This document shows, one piece after another, positions 33,311 through 37,823 of a DNA stretch of 37,823 nt; within the stretch, counting starts at the first letter, position 1; each line of letters starts with the position of its first letter. The stretch comes from a virus: IMG/VR virus record IMGVR_UViG_3300037076_000314, positions 1-37,823 of that record; one strand, given 5' to 3'. The position numbers and the translations under genes were made by a program. The notes below the pieces were generated by a model. The model made no database searches, was not told the origin of the DNA, and saw nothing but the letters and a program-made list of their open reading frames with translations.

Positions 33311-33982
33311 ATGAGATTCATCGGCGCTAAGAACTTCATGGTCGCACACCGCGGGGCGGTTGATTGGATTGTCGTCCACGCTACCCAAGGCGCCGAGAAG
33401 CCTCAGCAGGCCATCGCGACGGCGAACCGCTTTGCCGGCATTGGCGAGCCGGCCCCGATCGCATCGGCTCACTACATCGTAGACCCGACCACGGTGATCC
33501 AATGCGTGCTTGAGACCGATGTTGCATGGCACTGCAAGGGCGCCAACCGCCGTGGCATCGGGATCGAGCATTGCGGGATGTCGGAGCAAACGCCAGAGCA
33601 ATGGGCCGACGATGGCAGCGAGGCGGAGCTTCGCCAGAGCGCGGTGCTGGCGGCGGCGATGTGCAGACGATGGGGGATCCCGCCTGTCAAGCTATCCCCG
33701 TCGGACATCGTCCACGGCCAGAGAGGCATCGCCGGCCACATGGACTTCACCGAGGCTTTCAAGACGCCGGGCGGCCACATGGACCCCGGGGCAAGCTTCC
33801 CGTGGCAGCACTACATCGAGCTCGTGGTAGCGGCGATCGACACCTTGACCCCGGCTCCGATCCAGGCCGCCGCTGCGCCAGTCGCGGTGGCAAGTGCCGA
33901 CGATTCCGACCTCGTCACCACGTGCGATGACCCGAACGATGTCTGCGTAGAGGCGGTCTTCGACCCGGAGCACGCCACGTGA
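33311..33982 (+). CDS. N-acetylmuramoyl-L-alanine amidase endolysin
   Basis: I chose ATG 33311 (GGAGGAAG at 33300-33307 upstream) over a longer in-frame extension. The 223-aa product matches the Amidase_2 fold: DWIVVHATQG with zinc ligand His23, the SAHYIVD strand, ETDVAWHCKGANRRGIGIEH (69-87), and a second zinc His in IAGHMDF (His143). DPGASFPW (158-165) provides Asp158 as a probable third ligand. It cleaves the amide between N-acetylmuramic acid and L-alanine. A short C-terminal Ala/Asp-rich tail (180-223) is not a recognised binding domain. No signal peptide, so a holin must release it. The likely holin gene overlaps its stop. Confidence 0.85.
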   Translation: MRFIGAKNFMVAHRGAVDWIVVHATQGAEKPQQAIATANRFAGIGEPAPIASAHYIVDPTTVIQCVLETDVAWHCKGANRRGIGIEHCGMSEQTPEQWADDGSEAELRQSAVLAAAMCRRWGIPPVKLSPSDIVHGQRGIAGHMDFTEAFKTPGGHMDPGASFPWQHYIELVVAAIDTLTPAPIQAAAAPVAVASADDSDLVTTCDDPNDVCVEAVFDPEHAT

Positions 33983-34470
33983 CCAGCATGCAGATCTTCG
34001 AAGCTGTCGCCGCCCGCCGGATGACACCGGAAGACGGCGCGAGTATGATGCTAGACAACCGCAAGAAAGAGGGCACCATGACCGCAATTTGGAACTTTCT
34101 GAAGACTCTCAACCGCTCGAAGGTAGTCAACGGCATCGCGGCGTTTTTCGGTCTCGTGATGCCAATCTTAGCTCTTGTGCTGAAGTGGTTACCTCCAGAC
34201 GTTGGCATCACCCTGGTGGTGTCCAGCGTATTCGGTGTGCTCTCACGGGCGCAGTATGTCTTCCAGGAAGTCGTGCCACTCATGGACGGCTCGGCGGTCG
34301 TGCAAGTCAAGCCGCCCACCCCATCGTCGGTAAGCGGCGTGCAGGCATCTCTTGTATCGGTCGCCGTCAACCCGCAGAAGGTATCGCCGGTCCCCGTGGT
34401 GCAGGCGCCGATGGTTGACCCCGGCGCGAAGAAGATCGTGAACATGAGCGACTTGCCGGGCGGAAAGTAA
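33979..34470 (+). CDS. Holin candidate (two membrane spans, possible dual start)
   Basis: GTG 33979 overlaps the amidase TGA (GTGA), product 163 aa. The first about 33 residues (MTSMQIFEAVAARRMTPEDG) are a soluble helix and resemble a domain seen at the N-termini of some phage membrane proteins. Then come two likely spans: GIAAFFGLVMPILALVLKWL (about 53-72) and ITLVVSSVFGVL (about 77-88). The C-terminal tail is Val/Pro/Ser-rich and polar. A second in-frame ATG at 34078 has AGAGGG just upstream and would give a 130-aa form without the N-terminal helix, as in dual-start holin/antiholin pairs. The lysis role is inferred from the neighbour and topology. Confidence 0.55.
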   Translation: MTSMQIFEAVAARRMTPEDGASMMLDNRKKEGTMTAIWNFLKTLNRSKVVNGIAAFFGLVMPILALVLKWLPPDVGITLVVSSVFGVLSRAQYVFQEVVPLMDGSAVVQVKPPTPSSVSGVQASLVSVAVNPQKVSPVPVVQAPMVDPGAKKIVNMSDLPGGK

Positions 34471-34473
34471 CGG

Positions 34474-34731
34474 ATGGGCCCACAAGCAAAGATCGTCGAG
34501 GTGGCAGTCGAGATACTCAGGACTTACCACGAGCGGGCTCGACTCGATGCCGAGCGGGAAATCGCCGATGATGTTCTGGCCGCCGTCGACCGCAGCTCGC
34601 CCAACCCCGCGTGGACCCGCGCCGTGGAAGAGCGCTCGCGAATTCTCGACGTGCGGGTGGCGGCCGATGCCGCCTTCGATCGCGCCGTAGGGGAAATGAT
34701 CAAAGCCCTGCGAGCCGCGGGCTCGTTGTAG
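34474..34731 (+). CDS. Small helical protein, hypothetical
   Basis: ATG 34474, 3 bases after the holin stop. The 85-aa product (MGPQAKIVEVAVEILRTYHE) is mostly helical and rich in Ala/Arg/Glu (LDAEREIADDVLAAVDRSSP), with no membrane segment or cysteine. The stop is TAG at 34729-34731. The reading frame is open again just beyond this stop, where the HTH gene (34792-34944) lies. Family unknown. Confidence 0.55.
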   Translation: MGPQAKIVEVAVEILRTYHERARLDAEREIADDVLAAVDRSSPNPAWTRAVEERSRILDVRVAADAAFDRAVGEMIKALRAAGSL

Positions 34732-34738
34732 GACTGGC

Positions 34739-34795
34739 ATGATTGCAGAGCACTCCATATCGTTTTCTGGAACCACCTTAGCGACGAAAAAGTGA
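34739..34795 (+). CDS. Short leader-like frame before the HTH gene
   Basis: ATG 34739 with AGGA at 34730-34733 opens an 18-codon frame, MIAEHSISFSGTTLATKK, ending TGA 34793-34795. The stop overlaps GTG 34792 of the HTH gene (GTGA), the same arrangement used by true genes in this window. It may be a leader peptide coupling the HTH start, or chance. Confidence 0.3.
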   Translation: MIAEHSISFSGTTLATKK

Positions 34796-34944
34796 GATCG
34801 GTTTTAGACCTTCGCAGCCATGGATGGCTGCAAAGACAGATCGCTGCCAAACTCGGGGTCGGGCAGCCGATGGTCAGCATGATTCTTTCTCGGAAGAATT
34901 GGAAGCATGTCAGTTCAGACCGACCCCAACCGGAGGCCCAATGA
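34792..34944 (+). CDS. Small HTH-domain protein
   Basis: GTG 34792 overlaps a short leader frame (GTGA), and its TGA at 34942-34944 overlaps the next ATG (ATGA). The 50-aa product contains a helix-turn-helix: GWLQRQIAAKLGVGQPMVSM followed by ILSRKNWKHV. The pattern Gln-Ile-Ala-x-x-Leu-Gly-Val with Ser in the recognition helix is typical of small sequence-specific DNA-binding domains, including those attached to homing endonucleases. With no other domain it could be a regulator of this region. The frame is open from just after the previous stop, so longer forms are possible. The overlap chain favours a real gene. Confidence 0.5.
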   Translation: MRSVLDLRSHGWLQRQIAAKLGVGQPMVSMILSRKNWKHVSSDRPQPEAQ

Positions 34945-35462
34945 AGCTCATTCGCATCCTATCGTTCGCCATCTTCTCTCTATTCATCGTACCGTCAGTG
35001 TCACGTGCCGACATCCAGCTCGATGACATCGCGCCCAAGGTGACGAAGTGCTGGGGCACCACGTGCGTGATGCCGGATGCGGCCGTCAATGCGTCCCTGC
35101 TCAACCTTTCAACCAAGAAGTGGGAAGTTGGTACCACGTCCATCGGCGCCGGGCTCGCTCTGCTCTTCGTGGCCGACTCGCCCTATGCCTCTGGTCTGAC
35201 GGCTCACCTTACGGGCGTGCTCACGCAGACGGCTGGCCAGTCGAGCTTCGCGATGCCCACCATTGGGGCCGTGTTTCTCCGTTATTTTGAGGTCGGATAC
35301 AGCTACCGCCTTTCGGCGAGCGAGCCGAACGCCAGCTATGTCAGCATCGCCGGTAACATTCCGTGGGACGTGTTCACGGGGTTCACGATGCCCACGCGCG
35401 CGAAGATGGCTAGGGAGGCGCGCGCCAAGGGCCAAGTGATGACGGCGAAGGACTTCCGGTGA
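34941..35462 (+). CDS. Exported protein with signal peptide, hypothetical
   Basis: I chose ATG 34941, which overlaps the HTH gene's stop. A longer in-frame extension to 34824 would hide the signal. The 173-aa product has a clear signal peptide (MKLIRILSFAIFSLFIVPSV, cleavage near SRA-DIQ). The mature part has two Cys (KCWGTTC), a hydrophobic stretch (GAGLALLFVADSPYASGLTA) and a strand-rich C-terminal half with aromatic residues (RYFEVGYSYRLSASEP), a composition seen in outer-membrane or periplasmic proteins. It is coupled to a lipoprotein gene (GTGA at 35459), so the pair may act together at the envelope. Confidence 0.6.
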   Translation: MKLIRILSFAIFSLFIVPSVSRADIQLDDIAPKVTKCWGTTCVMPDAAVNASLLNLSTKKWEVGTTSIGAGLALLFVADSPYASGLTAHLTGVLTQTAGQSSFAMPTIGAVFLRYFEVGYSYRLSASEPNASYVSIAGNIPWDVFTGFTMPTRAKMAREARAKGQVMTAKDFR

Positions 35463-35878
35463 TCCGACTCCTTCCCCTCCTCGCGCTCCTCGCGTGCGTT
35501 CATCCTTCGCCGCCCGCGACCACGACCGACGCCGGGGTGTCCGACCTCTTCACCGCGTACCTGACGACGGCGAAGTTCCACGCGTTCAACTGCGCTCTGC
35601 CGGTGGTCGCGGTCGAGCGCGATGCCGCCCGCGGTGACATCACGACATGCCTGCTCAAGGGAGCCGCAGAAGACGTCGAGGCGTGCACGGTCAAGCAGGC
35701 GACGAGCAATTACGACAAGGTCTCGGTGGCCTGCGGCGTGCGGGACATCGGGGCACAGCGGAATGCGGCTTACCTGGCGGGCAACCAGGACCCTGCCGAC
35801 AAGGCTGCGGCGGATGCGGCTCGCCAGTGGATCCATGACCACTGGGCCGCTTACGTCAGTGTGGAGGTTTCGCCATGA
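35459..35878 (+). CDS. Lipoprotein, hypothetical
   Basis: GTG 35459 overlaps the previous TGA. The 139-aa product begins MIRLLPLLALLAC with lipobox LLAC, then a Pro/Thr/Asp-Ala-Gly linker (HPSPPATTTDAGV). The mature part is helical, with four further Cys (NCALPV; TTCLLKG; EACTVK; ACGVRD), suggesting disulfides. The stop overlaps the following gene (ATGA at 35875). A lipoprotein downstream of the endolysin could be an o-spanin, but it is larger than most and is paired with an exported protein rather than with a clear i-spanin. Confidence 0.6.
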   Translation: MIRLLPLLALLACVHPSPPATTTDAGVSDLFTAYLTTAKFHAFNCALPVVAVERDAARGDITTCLLKGAAEDVEACTVKQATSNYDKVSVACGVRDIGAQRNAAYLAGNQDPADKAAADAARQWIHDHWAAYVSVEVSP

Positions 35879-36663
35879 TCGACCACAGCCAGATGAAGAC
35901 CGGACGCCGGCCCGCCAACCTCGCCAAGGTCAAGGCGCATCTTCAGGCCCGCGACGTGCTCAACCTCAGCGTGTTGCCGAGTCGACCGGCCGCGCGCGAT
36001 TGGTCGATGGTCGACGGCGCTCCGCTGGCCTACCAGATGTTCCTCAACAACCTCTACAGCGACTGCGTGTTTGCCTCGGCCTCCAACAGCCAGATCACCC
36101 AATCGGCGAACAGCGGCACGCAGGTGGCGATTCTCGACAGCGAGGTGCAGGACGCCTACACGCGCTTCACCGGATTCAATCCTGATGACCCGAGCACGGA
36201 CAACGGCGCCAACATGCTCGACGTGGGGATGCGCTGCCTTCGAGGAGAGCTTATCGCCGGGCGCAAGCTGCTTGGCTTCGTCGCCATCAACCCGAAGGAC
36301 GACGACATGGTCGCCGCGGCTGCTGAATTCTTCGGCGGACTTTGGACGGGATTCGATCTTCCTATTGCGTGGCAAGGTGCAAGTGAATGGGATGTCGCGC
36401 CCGATGACTCGACGTCGGGCAAGTGGGAGCCAAGGTCATGGGGTGGACACGCTGTCCATCTCCACTCTTATTCCCCTGGCGTGGATCAGCTTACAACATG
36501 GTCAGAAGGTATGCCGCTGACGCCAGCCGCGAGACACCGATACATGGAAGAATGTTACTGTCTAATCTGGAGTGGTCTGTGGAATAGACTTGATAACGGG
36601 CTGTGCCCGCCTGGCATCGACCTGCAGCGCATCTTCGACGTTGGAAAGATCGTAGGCGTATAA
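35875..36663 (+). CDS. Papain-like cysteine protease-like protein, hypothetical
   Basis: ATG 35875 with GGAGG at 35862-35866 and overlap with the previous TGA. The 262-aa product has motifs in the order of a papain-type fold: Cys64 in NNLYSDCVFASASNSQI, and SWGGHAVHLHSYSPG with His192, followed by TTWSEG at 207-212. The Gly-Gly-His-Ala-Val arrangement is the usual basic-residue motif. The N-terminus (NLSVLPSRPAARDWSMVDGA) is also typical of phage proteins that begin this way. The substrate is unknown. Possible roles are prohead processing, peptidoglycan or host protein cleavage. The gene is in the late envelope/lysis block. Confidence 0.5.
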   Translation: MIDHSQMKTGRRPANLAKVKAHLQARDVLNLSVLPSRPAARDWSMVDGAPLAYQMFLNNLYSDCVFASASNSQITQSANSGTQVAILDSEVQDAYTRFTGFNPDDPSTDNGANMLDVGMRCLRGELIAGRKLLGFVAINPKDDDMVAAAAEFFGGLWTGFDLPIAWQGASEWDVAPDDSTSGKWEPRSWGGHAVHLHSYSPGVDQLTTWSEGMPLTPAARHRYMEECYCLIWSGLWNRLDNGLCPPGIDLQRIFDVGKIVGV

Positions 36664-36676
36664 AAGAGTCGCCCAT

Positions 36677-36997
36677 CTACCCCAAGTCCTCCTCGTCCCG
36701 CCACTCGTGAACCGCGCACGATTCGTCGTCTGCTACCACCGGCATTTCGCAGGTACGCCGCACCACTGGTACGCTCTCAAGAGCGTCGTGTAGCGCGACG
36801 TATCGCCAGTGCTCCCCGCCGGCCACCGAATCACCAAACCACGGCACCCGGCGCAAGATGACCGGCGTGCCGTCGACATTGACGAGTAGGTGGGCACCAA
36901 GCGTGGTCCCGCCTAGCAGGAGAGCCGGGAACTCGCGCCCGGCGCAATTCTGATAGATCACCGGCCTGTCTATGCAGTGTCGCATATTGGTGTTCAT
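36677..36997 (-). CDS. Small phage protein on the minus strand, hypothetical
   Basis: The 106-aa frame starts at ATG 36997 on the minus strand (an internal Met at residue 5 is an alternative start). It reads MNTNMRHCIDRPVIYQNCAG and then REFPALLLGGTTLGAHLLV. The Val-Ile-Tyr-x-Asn, Arg-Glu-Phe-Pro-Ala-Leu and His-Leu-Leu-Val pieces recur in small phage proteins. It ends in an acidic tail. No ribosome binding site is obvious. It converges with the protease-like gene, 14 bases away, and diverges from the gene at 37059. Confidence 0.5.
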   Translation of the reverse strand: MNTNMRHCIDRPVIYQNCAGREFPALLLGGTTLGAHLLVNVDGTPVILRRVPWFGDSVAGGEHWRYVALHDALESVPVVRRTCEMPVVADDESCAVHEWRDEEDLG

Positions 36998-37058
36998 GTA
37001 GGGTGGATGCCGGCACCGCGGAAGGGGTTGCAGAGTGCATTCGTGCTAGGGTTGTGGC

Positions 37059-37256
37059 ATGCCCATCCTATCCGTCGTGATTGTCCTCTGCGTCGTCGGC
37101 GTGCTCCTCTGGCTCGTGAACACCTACTTGCCCATGGCGGCGCCGTTCAAAACGATCGTGAACGTCGTCGTCGTGATCGCTGTGGTGCTCTGGCTCTTGA
37201 GCGCGGTCGGAATCCTGGGATCCATCAGTGGAGCGCGTCTTCCACGCGTTCGCTAG
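37059..37256 (+). CDS. Small two-span membrane protein (Thivi_2564-like)
   Basis: ATG 37059 with AGGG about 8 bases upstream. The 65-aa product has two membrane spans (LSVVIVLCVVGVLLWLVNTY, about 4-23; IVNVVVVIAVVLWLLSAVGI, about 33-52) joined by a short loop with LPMAAPFKT. The VGVLLWLVNTYLPM and VNVVVVIAVVLWLL pattern matches the family known as Thivi_2564 membrane proteins, seen in bacteria and phages. Function unknown, with a holin-like role proposed at most by topology. Confidence 0.6.
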   Translation: MPILSVVIVLCVVGVLLWLVNTYLPMAAPFKTIVNVVVVIAVVLWLLSAVGILGSISGARLPRVR

Positions 37257-37293
37257 TCGGCCAAAACCTGCGCAGGCGCGCAATAATAAGGGC

Positions 37294-37593
37294 ATGGACC
37301 GATTCATCGCCCTGTACTATATCGCAACCCTCCTCGCCACCTGGCGCGTCTACCGTCGAGCCGCAAAGGACAACGCCATCCGCATCGAGCACCTGGCAGC
37401 GGCAAACCTGCGCGCATGCGACCGCAACACCGAGCTGATAGCCGAGAACGCCGAGCTGAGAGCGGAGCACGATACCCTGTTGGGCATTGCACACCTCCTC
37501 GAGGAGACCAACTACCGTCTTGCCTGCAAGGCTTACGGCAAGGCCGCCGTTGACCAAGCGATTGGCAAGGCCGGCAAGAGCGCGAGGAATTGA
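37294..37593 (+). CDS. Membrane-anchored coiled-coil protein (i-spanin-like topology)
   Basis: I chose ATG 37294 (AAGGG directly upstream, tight spacing). An upstream GTG at 37228 would overlap the previous gene. The 99-aa product has an N-terminal hydrophobic segment (MDRFIALYYIATLLATWRVY), then a charged helix rich in Glu/Leu/Ala (NTELIAENAELRAEHDTLLG) and a basic end. One N-terminal span plus a coiled coil is i-spanin topology, but the neighbour does not encode a typical o-spanin. Family not certain. Confidence 0.5.
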   Translation: MDRFIALYYIATLLATWRVYRRAAKDNAIRIEHLAAANLRACDRNTELIAENAELRAEHDTLLGIAHLLEETNYRLACKAYGKAAVDQAIGKAGKSARN

Positions 37594-37595
37594 CC

Positions 37596-37823
37596 ATGCC
37601 AGCGGCACCCTGGACGAGAAGCGGCGCGACCGCCCGCCTTCGCCTGCTTTACGCCGACGGTGGCAAGAAGCCGAAGGAGCTCAAGATCTACGTGCTCGTC
37701 TGCGAGGACGAAGCCGGCAAGCCGATGGAGCTAGCTATCAAGGCTGACACCGTCGGCTCGACGATCCGCGGGCTCCTCGACGTGCTGGGCACCACGGCCA
37801 GCATGGCGCTCGAGCGCGGAGCC
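37596..37823 (+). CDS. Class II ribonucleotide reductase C-terminal-like (TSCPD-like) protein, partial
   Basis: ATG 37596 overlaps the previous stop region and the frame is open to the window edge (76 codons). The visible sequence (MPAAPWTRSGATARLRLLYA) has KIYVLVCEDEAGKPMELAIK and then GSTIRGLLDVLGTTASMALERG. This resembles the C-terminal domain of B12-dependent ribonucleotide reductases (Gly-Ser-Thr, then an Ala/Ser-rich helix ending Gly). In phages such free-standing domains occur without a known role. The cysteines of a zinc motif would lie beyond the window. Confidence 0.4.
   Translation, partial: MPAAPWTRSGATARLRLLYADGGKKPKELKIYVLVCEDEAGKPMELAIKADTVGSTIRGLLDVLGTTASMALERGA

Noticed and set aside
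1-37823. CRISPR arrays, insertion sequences, integrase or attachment sites
   Set aside because: No regular repeat-spacer pattern, no transposase or recombinase motifs and no duplicated tRNA ends were seen in the window.

Overview
The window is part of the virion-structure and lysis region of a tailed bacteriophage with a contractile (myovirus-type) tail. Nearly all genes lie on the plus strand, are tightly packed, and often overlap by 4 bases (ATGA or GTGA). The terminase and portal genes are not in view and presumably lie to the left. The DNA is GC-rich with a strong G/C bias at third codon positions. Signal peptides and lipoproteins with lipoboxes point to a diderm (Gram-negative) host. The Asp-Ala-Gly-rich stretches after the lipobox cysteines resemble lipoproteins of Myxococcota, but this host guess is weak.

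Layout: (1) 1-4056, virion decoration or accessory proteins, starting with an apparently frameshifted gene, and including a terminator at 1758-1784 and a run of small acidic or unknown genes. (2) 4076-6452, putative scaffold and major capsid protein. (3) 6453-6982, a 530-base non-coding gap full of hairpins, four of them capped by UUCG tetraloops; this is the strongest candidate for something undescribed. (4) 6983-10110, head-tail connector and neck genes including an HK97-gp10-like protein. (5) 10114-14841, tail sheath, tail tube, a tail assembly chaperone with a T TTT TTC -1 frameshift site, and the tape measure. (6) 14841-19002, LysM-type baseplate protein, hub and OB-fold spike. (7) 18999-23077, two long fibre-like proteins, the second with a signal peptide. 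(8) 23079-23639, a minus-strand pair of lipoprotein genes inserted inside the baseplate cluster. (9) 23835-28623, gp25-like wedge, baseplate J-like protein and a second wedge protein carrying a C-terminal module. (10) 28659-31985, adhesion genes, one being a free-standing copy of that module and another an SGNH-type esterase. (11) 32132-36663, lysis and envelope genes: membrane/coiled-coil proteins, an amidase endolysin, a holin candidate, a small HTH protein, an exported protein, a lipoprotein and a papain-like cysteine protease-like protein. (12) 36677-37823, a minus-strand gene, small membrane proteins, and the start of a gene resembling the C-terminal domain of class II ribonucleotide reductases.

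The genes cooperate in the usual way: scaffold and capsid protein build the head; connectors close it; the chaperone and tape measure set tail assembly and length; tube, sheath, hub, spike and wedges make the injection machine; fibres and the esterase act on the host surface; the endolysin, holin and envelope proteins release progeny. The accessory items are the structured RNA candidate, the minus-strand lipoprotein pair, the exported fibre-like protein and the duplicated adhesin module.
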